Below, piece by piece: positions 15,885-23,927 of a stretch of 64,000 nucleotides of DNA. Source of the stretch: Paenibacillus sambharensis. Lineage in GTDB: Bacteria; Bacillota; Bacilli; Paenibacillales; Paenibacillaceae. The stretch lies in assembly GCF_003233845.1 (NCBI RefSeq), contig NZ_QKRB01000051.1, forward strand, positions 124,001 to 188,000. Direction: 5' to 3'. A program made the position numbers and the translations under genes. How positions within the stretch are numbered: the first letter of the stretch is position 1; each line of letters opens with the position of its first letter. Under the pieces are notes generated by a model. It worked only from the letters and a program-made list of their open reading frames with translations. It had not been told where the DNA came from and made no database searches.

Positions 15885-16532
15885 TCAGCGCTGCAGCGGC
15901 CGCACATACGGATTGTTTGCCATCTCAAAGCCGATCGTTGTCTTCGGTCCATGACCCGGATAAACCCGGACGTCGAAGTCCAGCGTGTAGAGCCTGTTCT
16001 GAATAGAATGGAACAAGTCCGCCTCCCGTCCGCCGGGCAGGTCTGTCCGTCCCACCGACTGGCGGAACAGCACATCACCGGAGAACAGGTCGCTGCCGCA
16101 CAGGAAGCTGACGCTTCCCGGCGAATGGCCCGGCGTATGCATCACCTTGAAGGAATGTCCGATCAGCTCGATAACCTGGCCGTCCGCCAGGGAATATTCC
16201 GCCGGCTCCGCTGTCAGAGGCACCGTGACATCCGGCCATCTGGCCGAACCGTTCTTGCGCGGATCTGTCAGCCAGTCAGCTTCCAGATCATGGAGGTATA
16301 CTGGGCAGGCTGCTGCCTGGCGGACCTCCTCGACCCCGCCCATATGGTCAAAATGCGCATGCGTCAAAAGAATTGCTTCGATCTTCAGCTCTCTCGACTC
16401 GATATAGCGCAGCAGCGATCCGGGGTTCATCCCCGGGTCAATGACCAGCGCACGGCCGGAAGCGTCATCTTTAAGCAGGTAGGCGTTCGTCTGCAAGGGG
16501 CCCAGCGTAAAGGTTTCAATATGAAGTTTCAT
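15885..16532 (-). CDS. MBL-fold metallo-hydrolase (glyoxalase II-like, YqgX family)
   Basis: This 215-residue cytoplasmic protein has the metallo-beta-lactamase fold signature THAHFDHMGG (residues 57-66). Further metal ligands are in HTPGHSPGS and SGDVLF, with a final YPGHGPKT. This is the YqgX/GloB-like subfamily, which hydrolyses thioesters such as S-lactoyl-thiol conjugates. The natural thiol here could be bacillithiol, which is inference only. It follows the thioredoxin-like gene by four bases, so the two form one operon. Confidence 0.88.
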   Translation of the reverse strand: MKLHIETFTLGPLQTNAYLLKDDASGRALVIDPGMNPGSLLRYIESRELKIEAILLTHAHFDHMGGVEEVRQAAACPVYLHDLEADWLTDPRKNGSARWPDVTVPLTAEPAEYSLADGQVIELIGHSFKVMHTPGHSPGSVSFLCGSDLFSGDVLFRQSVGRTDLPGGREADLFHSIQNRLYTLDFDVRVYPGHGPKTTIGFEMANNPYVRPLQR

Positions 16533-16536
16533 GGCC

Positions 16537-17103
16537 TTATAACCGGGCGATCAGGTCACGCAGCTCTTGAATGATAACCGCCTGGTAGCCGGTGCCTTCC
16601 CCGTACCTCCGTCCCATTTCCTCGCGGGCTGCCGCAAGCTTGTCCTGGTAATCCGCCGCCTCACGGTCAGGGTTCGCCTGCTTGAACGCTGTCATGACTT
16701 CCTGAACATGGCGCGGGCGAGGCCCCCATTGTCCCAGAACGGCACCGCCGGTATCGGCAAAAATCACGATCGGCACCGCTTCACCGCCCATGGTCAGGAA
16801 CTGCTGCATCGTATCGGGATGCTCTTCCTTGATCAGCACCTCCGTCGGAATGCCGCTGATCTCGAGCGCTCTGAATACAACCGGAATATTCTTCACGACA
16901 TCGCCGCACCAATCCGCCATCAAGATCAGACAGCGCAGGTCGTCCCGGTTGTTCAGCGATTCGAAAAATTCCTTGTCATCCTCATTCGGCCACTCAAACT
17001 CGTTATAGAGTGAATGGAAGGTATCCTTGTTCTTCATCATATCATCCATGAACCGCTGCGGGCTGATACCCTTATTCAGCTTGTCCGCTATCATTTTTGC
17101 CAC
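16537..17103 (-). CDS. Thioredoxin-like family protein with a single active-site cysteine
   Basis: This 188-residue protein fits the thioredoxin_9-type family found in Bacillales. The active-site position reads LILMADWCGDVVKNIPVV, where the second cysteine of the CxxC motif is replaced by Val. It cannot work as an ordinary dithiol oxidoreductase. It is co-transcribed with the glyoxalase II-like hydrolase, four bases apart. A monothiol or bacillithiol-linked function is possible but not shown by the sequence. Confidence 0.8.
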   Translation of the reverse strand: MAKMIADKLNKGISPQRFMDDMMKNKDTFHSLYNEFEWPNEDDKEFFESLNNRDDLRCLILMADWCGDVVKNIPVVFRALEISGIPTEVLIKEEHPDTMQQFLTMGGEAVPIVIFADTGGAVLGQWGPRPRHVQEVMTAFKQANPDREAADYQDKLAAAREEMGRRYGEGTGYQAVIIQELRDLIARL

Positions 17104-17255
17104 GAATCATCCCTGCTTTCTATTATCGAATGCAATTGCTACCCATATTGTAGCAAAGATAAGGCAGGCCCTCAAACCGTCCGAAACGGCGGGCGGTTGA
17201 CCGTGCCGGCATGGTTTGGCGATCCTGCCCGAAGCTATAGAAGATATATAAACGA

Positions 17256-17864
17256 TTATAAAGACCGGCTGCGCCCTTCTACCTGCTTCCAGATAAAATA
17301 GACGATCAGCGTGCCAAGACCGAGCAGTACAGCCGGCTGGATGTATGGAGCGGCCTTTTCATGAATGGTTTCCCACTCCGCGCCAAGCTTCATGCCAAGA
17401 TAGACGAACAGGATTGTCCATGGAATGGAGGCCAGCAGTGTCAGCAGGGTAAACAGCCACAGGTTCATTCTCGTGATCCCGGCTGGAATGGAGATTACCT
17501 GCCGCATGACCGGCACGAATCTGGCGGTAAAGACGATGCCCGCGCCATATTTCTGAAACCACTGCTCGGCAATATCCATGTGCTTCGGCTTGATCTTGAT
17601 ATATTTGCCGAACCGGTCAAGGAACGGCCTACCGCCGAACCGGCCAATGCCATACAGAATCCACTGCTGCAGCACGGCCCCTAGCGTTCCGATGACAACC
17701 GCCCCCATGAATGTAAGCTCCTGCCGGGAAACAAGGAAGCCGCCATAGCCCAGCACAATCTCACTTGGAATGACTTCCACGGCCAGCCCAATGAGAATGC
17801 CCAAATAACCAAGGCTCTGTATCCACTGCAGCAGCAGCCCGATCAAATCTGACAGCCAATCCAT
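17256..17864 (-). CDS. DedA/SNARE-associated family membrane protein
   Basis: This is a protein of about 202 residues with several membrane segments. It has the DedA signature: LGILIGLAVEVIPSEIVLGYGGFL near the N-terminus, and later FTARFVPVMRQVISIPAG. The conserved acidic residue and the R-x3-P-x-x-R pattern are present. DedA proteins act in membrane lipid homeostasis. Undecaprenyl-phosphate or phosphatidylethanolamine transport has been shown for some members. GGGGGT is better spaced for the ATG at 17864 than for the one at 17873. Confidence 0.9.
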   Translation of the reverse strand: MDWLSDLIGLLLQWIQSLGYLGILIGLAVEVIPSEIVLGYGGFLVSRQELTFMGAVVIGTLGAVLQQWILYGIGRFGGRPFLDRFGKYIKIKPKHMDIAEQWFQKYGAGIVFTARFVPVMRQVISIPAGITRMNLWLFTLLTLLASIPWTILFVYLGMKLGAEWETIHEKAAPYIQPAVLLGLGTLIVYFIWKQVEGRSRSL

Positions 17865-18025
17865 GACTCTCATACCCCCGATTCAATTCATTGTTCAATA
17901 AAAAGGACCCGCCCTCCCGCCGTTAACATCAGGCCGCAGGCATATGACGGGAGGCCTCCGCATAAATTGCTGTAGATGGCTCTGTCCAAGCCTGCTGTAG
18001 ATTCTATGAAACCGAGGTGTTGTTC

Positions 18026-18472
18026 ATGTCCAAAATATTGGTTGTCAGCCGCAAACAAATCCGTCTGGCCGCCGTGCTCGCGATCGCCGTTGTGCTTGCC
18101 GCCGCTTACCTGCGCTGGGACCAGTCGGAAGCCGCCAACTCTGTCCCGGCTGGCGAAAAGGTATTCCATCTGGTAACAGAAGAGGTCAAGAGTACAGACC
18201 CGCACGGCAAGGAAGTCGATGTTTACCGCTGGGATCCCGGAACACTGGTTGTTCATCAAGGCGAGCAGGTCAGGCTGGAAATAACCGGCCTTAAAGGCGA
18301 GAGTCATCCGTTCATCATCGAAGGGCTGGGCATTCGCGGCGAGGTGCTGAAGGGACAAACGACGACCGTTACGTTCACTGCCGACAAGAAGGGCTCTTAC
18401 CCCATTCTATGCCTCACGCATACCAGCGAGCATCAGAGCAGTCCGATGGTAGCCTATTTGACCGTTATCTAA
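18026..18472 (+). CDS. Membrane-anchored cupredoxin-domain protein
   Basis: GAGGTG six bases upstream favours the ATG at 18026, giving 148 residues. An N-terminal hydrophobic segment (IRLAAVLAIAVVLAAAYLRW) anchors or exports it. The rest is a single cupredoxin fold. Putative copper ligands are visible: His in GESHPFI, then Cys, His and Met in the stretch ILCLTHTSEHQSSPM. A type 1 copper site or copper storage/delivery role outside the membrane is likely. A CuA site is unlikely because only one cysteine is present. No oxidase gene lies nearby, so the partner is unknown. Confidence 0.8.
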   Translation: MSKILVVSRKQIRLAAVLAIAVVLAAAYLRWDQSEAANSVPAGEKVFHLVTEEVKSTDPHGKEVDVYRWDPGTLVVHQGEQVRLEITGLKGESHPFIIEGLGIRGEVLKGQTTTVTFTADKKGSYPILCLTHTSEHQSSPMVAYLTVI

Positions 18473-18529
18473 ACTGTGCCCTCCCTCTGCCCTGGCGCAT
18501 ACATATGGGGTAGAGGAGGGCTGACGAAC

Positions 18530-18841
18530 ATGAACAATCCGCAAGGCAAGCATAACGCCGGTTATCCGACGGCCCGTAAAATCCGCCGGACATGCAGCAT
18601 GGAGCTGTACCGCACCGCCAAAAGGCTCAAAATCTGGATCGCGCCGGATAAGCTGGAGGCTGCAGAGAAGCTGTACTATAAGAAGGTGATTGGAAATCTC
18701 ATCTGGATCTCCGAACGCCAGAGCAACCGCAAGGAGCTGGCTGACTGGTGGGCGGAGCAGGTGTGCCCTGAGATTGCCGAGCTCTGGGAAGTGGATGCCG
18801 CCAGGCTGGAGCAGGCCTTCCGGGCTTCCTTCGGCGGCTGA
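18530..18841 (+). CDS. Conserved hypothetical protein, 103 residues
   Basis: GAGGAGGG stands nine bases before the ATG at 18530. The protein is basic and helical (ARKIRRTCSMELYRTAKRLKIW ... ADWWAEQVCPEIAELWEV), without a signal peptide or membrane segment. I do not recognise a characterised family. Similar small proteins occur in Paenibacillus and, as far as I recall, are only automatically named. It lies 57 bases after the cupredoxin gene and may share its transcript. Confidence 0.65.
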   Translation: MNNPQGKHNAGYPTARKIRRTCSMELYRTAKRLKIWIAPDKLEAAEKLYYKKVIGNLIWISERQSNRKELADWWAEQVCPEIAELWEVDAARLEQAFRASFGG

Positions 18842-18889
18842 GACAGGGCCTGTTCTGTGAGCTGGAATGGTTAGGCTGGACACCATACC

Positions 18890-18939
18890 AAAAAAAGCTG
18901 TACTTGTTCCCGCCTGCTGGGGCGGAACGAGTACAGCTT
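18890..18939 (-). terminator. Bidirectional terminator between convergent genes
   Basis: AAGCTGTACT / AGTACAGCTT with GC-rich inner arms (TTCCCGCC / GGCGGAA). On the minus strand a run of seven T follows. It ends the gene at 18978 and may also end the plus-strand genes. Confidence 0.8.
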
Positions 18940-18977
18940 GTTGAGCATATAATGTCTGCTGCGCATTCAGAAAACGG

Positions 18978-19337
18978 TTAGCCGATTATCGCATAAGTCT
19001 GAACGCCAGCCGGGATCGTGCGCTGGCGGTACTGAACGCCGTTCTCATCAATAACACGGATTGTATAAGGCACGTCCGTCAAGGTCGGTACACGGCTGAA
19101 GCGAACGACGCCGAAACGGTCAAAGGCCGCAGTCTGGACAATCCGGCTGCCTTGGTACAGACGGGCAAAGAAGCCGGTTGTGTCAAACGGCACCCCGTTC
19201 TGCTGCACCCAGGAAACAGTAAGACGTCTGAATGTCGGCCCTATAACGGGGACTACTGTGCTTGCTACGGCTCTGCGTCTGACCACCCTGCCGCCTTTGC
19301 TTGTTAACCGTTTTGGTTTAACACGTTTCACTGCCAC
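18978..19337 (-). CDS. Hypothetical protein with basic N-terminus, 119 residues
   Basis: The frame is open from GTG at 19346, but GAGAGGAG is better placed for the GTG at 19337. The N-terminal 30 residues are strongly basic (VKRVKPKRLTSKGGRVVRRR). The remainder reads like a small beta-rich domain (LTVSWVQQNGVPFDTTGFFARLYQGS ... VPYTIRVIDENGVQYRQ). The family is unknown to me. The composition would suit a spore- or surface-associated protein, but nothing in the sequence proves this. Confidence 0.55.
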   Translation of the reverse strand: MAVKRVKPKRLTSKGGRVVRRRAVASTVVPVIGPTFRRLTVSWVQQNGVPFDTTGFFARLYQGSRIVQTAAFDRFGVVRFSRVPTLTDVPYTIRVIDENGVQYRQRTIPAGVQTYAIIG

Positions 19338-19473
19338 TGCTGTCACACTCCTCTCGTTATCTCTTCCAGATTATGCATCTGCGAAAAGAAGAGACACGGA
19401 CAGGAGTACCCCGGCCGTTCGACCAGATTGCAGGGCAGGCCAAGACCTGGGACAAGCAGATGCCGATAATACG

Positions 19474-21867
19474 TTACTTGCGGTTGGCTCCGGGCTCGGA
19501 AGCTTCGCCTGCCGGCAGCCGGTGAAGCAGCTGCCGGCAGCGGCGGGCCGCTTCAGACGCTTCCTCTGTCATCGCAAAATCACGGTCGTTCACCCGTGAC
19601 CGCGATTCCCGAAGCTGCCGGACGAGCGCCTCGTAGCCGGCATAGCTGCGCAGCGCCGCCTCAGCCGTGCGGCGTGCGCTGTCCCAGCGGCCGGCGGCCT
19701 GCAGCCTGTCCGCCAAGCCCGCCAGCAGCGCGACCGCCTCCGTCTGCTTCGCCTTGTCGAAGCGGTCGCGCTGCAGCGCAAGCCGCATATAAGCGGCGGC
19801 TTGCGCTGCTTCTCCGAGCTCGGCGTGTGTGCGGCCGAGCTCCCACAGCAGCGGAGCAGACTGCGGCTCATAGCGCAGTCCGCCCGCCAGCAGCGCCGCT
19901 CGCTCGCCCGCAGGGGCGAGCGGCGCCAGCTCCAGGCGAATCCGCGTCCACGCGGGATTCGCCGCAAGCGCAGCGCGCAGCGCATCAGCGCGCGCTGCGC
20001 CCTCAGCCGCGGCGGCGGCGTCTCGCGCCGCGCGGGCTGTGTCCAGCCGCCAGGCCGTTATGGCGGCGGCTGCAAGCGTGGCGGCGATGCACAGCGCCGC
20101 CACGCTCCAGGCAGGGCGGGCGCGCAGCCGCCCTGTTGCAGCTGCGCTGCCCCGCCGGCGTACGGAAGCCGCCGGCGGCACGGCATGCGCAGCCTGCACA
20201 CCGGCTCGCGCTGCGCCCGTTTCTGCCGGGACAGCTGTGCCCAGGCAGAGCCCCATTGTGAGCAGCAGGAGCCAGTAGAAGCCGTAGGACATATCAAAAT
20301 CGACTGCCGCATGAAGCACCAGCACCAGCAGCGGTGCAAGCCCCTGGCGGTTATGCCGCCAGACGGGCAGCAGAAGCATCACGATATATGCAGCCACCGC
20401 CAGAAGTCCGGCAGCGCCGATATCAAGCAGCAGACTGATATAGCCGCTGTGCACCTCTGCTCCAACATAGGGAAAGTCCTGGTGGGCTTGAAACAGCGCC
20501 TGCCAGGCATCTCCGCCGTATCCCAGCCAAGGCGCACCCTGAGCGAGCTCCAGGCCATCCCTGTACAGCATCCCCCTTGCGCTTGCCGTGGCGCCATGTC
20601 CCTCCAGCCTGCCGGTCAAGCTTTCCGGCAGCAGCAACCAGGCAGCGGCGCCCAGGACGCCGCTGCCGAGGAGCGTCGTCCATACCGGTGGACGTCTCTC
20701 GCTCGACAAACTGCCCCGCTGCCTGTTCAGTATGGAAGCAAGCAGCAAGCAGCCACCGCAGAATAACACTGTCAGGCAGAACAGCAGCAGCAAGTCAGAC
20801 AATATATCTCCCGTCAGGATCAACCCGCCCTGGAATTCCCCCGTCTCGCCGCTTGCCTTCGTATGGCGCACGGCTGCAGGAACCAGCAGACGTGCGCCGG
20901 CAGCCCCGCCCAGTGCCGTCCAGCCTGAATACATCAGCCACTGAAGCCGCCTCCCTTTCCCCGCCCATACTAGTCCTGCCAGCCAGCAGAGCAGGACTGC
21001 AATCCACGCCCCTCTTGACTCGGTTAGGAGCAGCACCATGACCAGCCAGACGGCAAGCGTTCCGGGCAGTATAGTCTCCCGCGCGCTTCCTGACGACGCC
21101 AGCAGGAGCAGCTGGATAAGCAGCAGCGATCCCGCGACTGCCCCCAACATGTTAGGATATTCGAAGAAGCCGGCAAGCCTTGCTCCAAGTGCCGACATCT
21201 CTGCGTTGTCACTGAGCAGCACCATTCCAGGGTAATGAACAAGCCCGATCCAGCCGGCTAGCGAGCCAGCTGCTATCCAGGCTGCTGTCCCCTGCAGCAC
21301 AGCCAGCAGCGACTGATTCCGCGACTCGGGTTGTACAGCAAGCAGGAGCATCGCGAATGCCCCCAAGCTGCACCAGCGGACTAGCCCGTGAATGGAGCCG
21401 AGCACCGAGACAGACCCTGCGGCAAGCGAAATTCCGTACAGCCCCGCCGCCATCAGCGGAAGCACGACTAGCAGCCAGCTTATGTGCGCATCTGTCAGCC
21501 CCGTGGTGTGCTGGCCAGTTCTTAACCCGGGCAGCATTCGGTCCGGCAGACATCTAGTAAGACGGGGGAGGCCCAGCAGCAGAGAAGCCACAATAACAGC
21601 AAGCTCCCAGCGATAGTAAGCCGTATCGAAATACATCCCGCTTCTCCAGGCGGCTGTAATCAGCACAATGGCGGCCAGAACCGCCGGCACAATCTCCTGC
21701 AGCGGGCTTGCCTTCCGTTCAGCGATTGCTCCGGGCAGGCGGCTATCCTGCCGCTCATCTGCCGACTCTGTTGGATTGGCATGTATCCTGCGCTGCTGCA
21801 GACCGTCCGTCATCTTCAGCTTCCTCCCTTCCTTCTTGCCCGGCTTTGTCACCTGCCCCTTATTCAT
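19474..21867 (-). CDS. O-antigen ligase-like polysaccharide polymerase/ligase with C-terminal TPR-like region
   Basis: This 797-residue membrane protein has about a dozen hydrophobic segments. The Wzy_C/O-antigen ligase-type core includes LLLTESRGAWIAVLLCWLAG, LGYGGDAWQALF and the periplasmic-loop-type motif VGAEVHSGYISLLLDIGAAG. After an Ala-rich linker and another membrane segment, the last 170 residues look like TPR helices (LLWELGRTHAELGEAAQAAAYMRLAL). In Gram-positives such proteins polymerise or attach cell-surface glycans. No glycosyltransferase lies next to it. The Ala/Arg-rich linker at 19950-20200 has very high GC. A later start, such as the ATG at codon 19 (21813), is possible. Confidence 0.82.
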   Translation of the reverse strand: MNKGQVTKPGKKEGRKLKMTDGLQQRRIHANPTESADERQDSRLPGAIAERKASPLQEIVPAVLAAIVLITAAWRSGMYFDTAYYRWELAVIVASLLLGLPRLTRCLPDRMLPGLRTGQHTTGLTDAHISWLLVVLPLMAAGLYGISLAAGSVSVLGSIHGLVRWCSLGAFAMLLLAVQPESRNQSLLAVLQGTAAWIAAGSLAGWIGLVHYPGMVLLSDNAEMSALGARLAGFFEYPNMLGAVAGSLLLIQLLLLASSGSARETILPGTLAVWLVMVLLLTESRGAWIAVLLCWLAGLVWAGKGRRLQWLMYSGWTALGGAAGARLLVPAAVRHTKASGETGEFQGGLILTGDILSDLLLLFCLTVLFCGGCLLLASILNRQRGSLSSERRPPVWTTLLGSGVLGAAAWLLLPESLTGRLEGHGATASARGMLYRDGLELAQGAPWLGYGGDAWQALFQAHQDFPYVGAEVHSGYISLLLDIGAAGLLAVAAYIVMLLLPVWRHNRQGLAPLLVLVLHAAVDFDMSYGFYWLLLLTMGLCLGTAVPAETGAARAGVQAAHAVPPAASVRRRGSAAATGRLRARPAWSVAALCIAATLAAAAITAWRLDTARAARDAAAAAEGAARADALRAALAANPAWTRIRLELAPLAPAGERAALLAGGLRYEPQSAPLLWELGRTHAELGEAAQAAAYMRLALQRDRFDKAKQTEAVALLAGLADRLQAAGRWDSARRTAEAALRSYAGYEALVRQLRESRSRVNDRDFAMTEEASEAARRCRQLLHRLPAGEASEPGANRK

Positions 21868-22095
21868 CGCCTAACCGCTATCACGATCATCAGTCATTTA
21901 ATTTTTCCATCTTTACCAGATCTCTTACTATTTTACCCCCATTGCCCGGACATAACAAAGGAGACCGCTGCCTGGTCTTATTGACCTGCAATCAGTCTCC
22001 CATTGAAGCATGCTGCCTCTGCTCCCGCTCGCAGCAGCCGCTCTTCTATCTTCCGTTCGCTTCAGCTCCCATTACAGGGTTAGCTGACTCATCTT

Positions 22096-23178
22096 CTAAA
22101 GCTCCTTCACGATCATCATCTGCAGATCGTCCTTCAAGTCAATCTCATACGGCGACGCGGCCGGCGTTCCATCCGCTTCACGGAGAATCCGCACGGTCGG
22201 ACGATGAACGGCCAGCGGATTGTTGGCCGATACAACCCCAACCTGTCCGGTGTTGAGCAGCACCGTCGTTGCCACCGGATAAATGGAGATATGACGGCAG
22301 AACAACCGGATCAACTCCAGATTAAAATACGAATTGCCCGCAGCAAACAAATATTCGATCGCTTCCGAAGGTGTGTACCGGTTCCGGTACGTCCTCGGCG
22401 AGGTCAGGGCATCATAGACATCGGCTATGGCAACAATCTGTGCATATTCGTGGATTTCTTCCCCTTTCAGCCCTCTTGGGTATCCCGTCCCGTCGTAGCG
22501 CTCATGGTGCTGCAGAGCACAGTGGGCAGACAGAAGCGAGATATCATGATGGGTACGGAGCATATCGAACCCGTCCACTGTATGCCGCTCCACAACAGCC
22601 CGCTCTTCGAGCGTCAGCGGCGTGTTCTTCGACAAGAGCTCCTGCGGCACCTTCGTCATGCCGATATCAAACAGGAGAGCGCCAATTCCCAGCTCTTCAA
22701 TCTGATTGCGGTTATAACCCTTGGCTATTCCCATAATGCCCGCCAGGATCGCCACATTGACCGAATGATTGAACAGGTATGCATCCGTTACGTGAATGCT
22801 CGTCAAGTTAATCATGACGTCCTTTCGGCTGAGCAGGTCCTGAATAATCTGGCCAAACACATTACGGAACGTGCGGCCCATCTCGGGTGCGACCGCTCTT
22901 CCCCGCGTCGTCGGCTGCTCCATCAGGGTGTTCACTGTCTTATATATGGAATCAACCGCATTCTTTCTCGTTTCATCGCGGATGACTTCCTCAGGTATGA
23001 TATCCTCGGTATGCTTGTCTTCAATATATACAATATCAATGCCCATCGTCTCAAGCCGCTGTATGAATCTGCTGCTGAGCTCGACACCGCTGCCAAGAAG
23101 CACGTTGCCGTTTTCTCTCAAAATGGGTCTTGCCAGCTTATCGCCAGGCGAGACTGCACTAATATGAACTCTTCTCAT
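22096..23178 (-). CDS. HD-GYP domain protein with altered HD motif
   Basis: This 360-residue soluble protein has a DUF3391-like N-terminus and a HD-GYP domain. HNHSVNVA-type and HHERYDGTGYPRG motifs (around residue 225) are intact. The motif normally written HDIGK reads LLFDIGMTKVP here, so the metal-binding His of the HD dyad is Phe. HD-GYP enzymes hydrolyse cyclic di-GMP. This one may be weak, or act as a binding or regulatory protein. It is the last gene of a three-gene unit with two GGDEF proteins (gaps of 35 and 21 bases). Confidence 0.88.
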   Translation of the reverse strand: MRRVHISAVSPGDKLARPILRENGNVLLGSGVELSSRFIQRLETMGIDIVYIEDKHTEDIIPEEVIRDETRKNAVDSIYKTVNTLMEQPTTRGRAVAPEMGRTFRNVFGQIIQDLLSRKDVMINLTSIHVTDAYLFNHSVNVAILAGIMGIAKGYNRNQIEELGIGALLFDIGMTKVPQELLSKNTPLTLEERAVVERHTVDGFDMLRTHHDISLLSAHCALQHHERYDGTGYPRGLKGEEIHEYAQIVAIADVYDALTSPRTYRNRYTPSEAIEYLFAAGNSYFNLELIRLFCRHISIYPVATTVLLNTGQVGVVSANNPLAVHRPTVRILREADGTPAASPYEIDLKDDLQMMIVKEL

Positions 23179-23213
23179 GTATTCCCCGCCTTTGCTGTCT
23201 TGAAAGCCGCAAG

Positions 23214-23906
23214 TTATGCTTGTCGTATGAGCTGCGCCTCATGCATCAGCCCGTCCCGTTCCCGCTTGCATCGATACATACGTCCGTCGGCTGCTGCTAT
23301 TAGTTCATGGAGCGACTCCCCGTCCTCAGGAAATACCGACGTGCCAATGGCTGCCGTTACCTTGAAGCCAGACTGGAGGGACAGCTTGTGCAAGCTTTCC
23401 TCGATGCCACGGTGCAGAGTCGCTGCCGGACTGCCGCTCCCGTAGGGACAAACCACAATGAATTCGTCTCCGCCCCAGCGAGCTACGATCTCGCCCTTGG
23501 CTGCAATGCCTGCCAGCACCTCTGACACCCTGCACAGCAGCTGATCGCCCGCAGCGTGGCCATATGTATCATTAATAGTCTTGAAGCCGTTCAAATCGAT
23601 GACAGATACCGATATACGTTTACGCTTATCAGCTGCCTGCCGGAGGAGAACTGGTACCGTTCGGATAATGAATCTCCTGTTGAAGACCCCTGTTAATTCA
23701 TCCAAGCAAGACTGCCGTTCCAGTCTATCATATCGTAAACCAAGATACCAACCTGCAGGAACGGATACGGACAGAAGCACGGCGGCAGCCATCAGCCCCT
23801 TGGGAGCCGTATCAAATCGATCATCCATCCAGAGGATCAGAGCAGGCGCAACGAGACTGCTGGCCAGCGCATAGAGTATTCCGGCAATCCTTCCTTTCTT
23901 GTCCAT
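23214..23906 (-). CDS. Membrane-anchored diguanylate cyclase (GGDEF)
   Basis: This 230-residue protein has two N-terminal hydrophobic segments and one GGDEF domain. The active site RWGGDEFIVV is intact, with DLNGFKTINDTYGHAAGD upstream as the substrate-binding region. The RxxD inhibitory site normally five residues before GGDEF is absent, so product inhibition is not expected. GGGAGTG lies nine bases before the ATG. It is the middle gene of the cyclic-di-GMP operon. Confidence 0.92.
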   Translation of the reverse strand: MDKKGRIAGILYALASSLVAPALILWMDDRFDTAPKGLMAAAVLLSVSVPAGWYLGLRYDRLERQSCLDELTGVFNRRFIIRTVPVLLRQAADKRKRISVSVIDLNGFKTINDTYGHAAGDQLLCRVSEVLAGIAAKGEIVARWGGDEFIVVCPYGSGSPAATLHRGIEESLHKLSLQSGFKVTAAIGTSVFPEDGESLHELIAAADGRMYRCKRERDGLMHEAQLIRQA

Positions 23907-23927
23907 AGATGCACTCCCAACCGCTTG

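Noticed and set aside
19596-20766. Long plus-strand frames opposite the O-antigen-ligase-like gene
   Set aside because: They are Arg/Pro/Ala-rich shadows caused by high GC. The minus-strand frame has membrane segments and family motifs.
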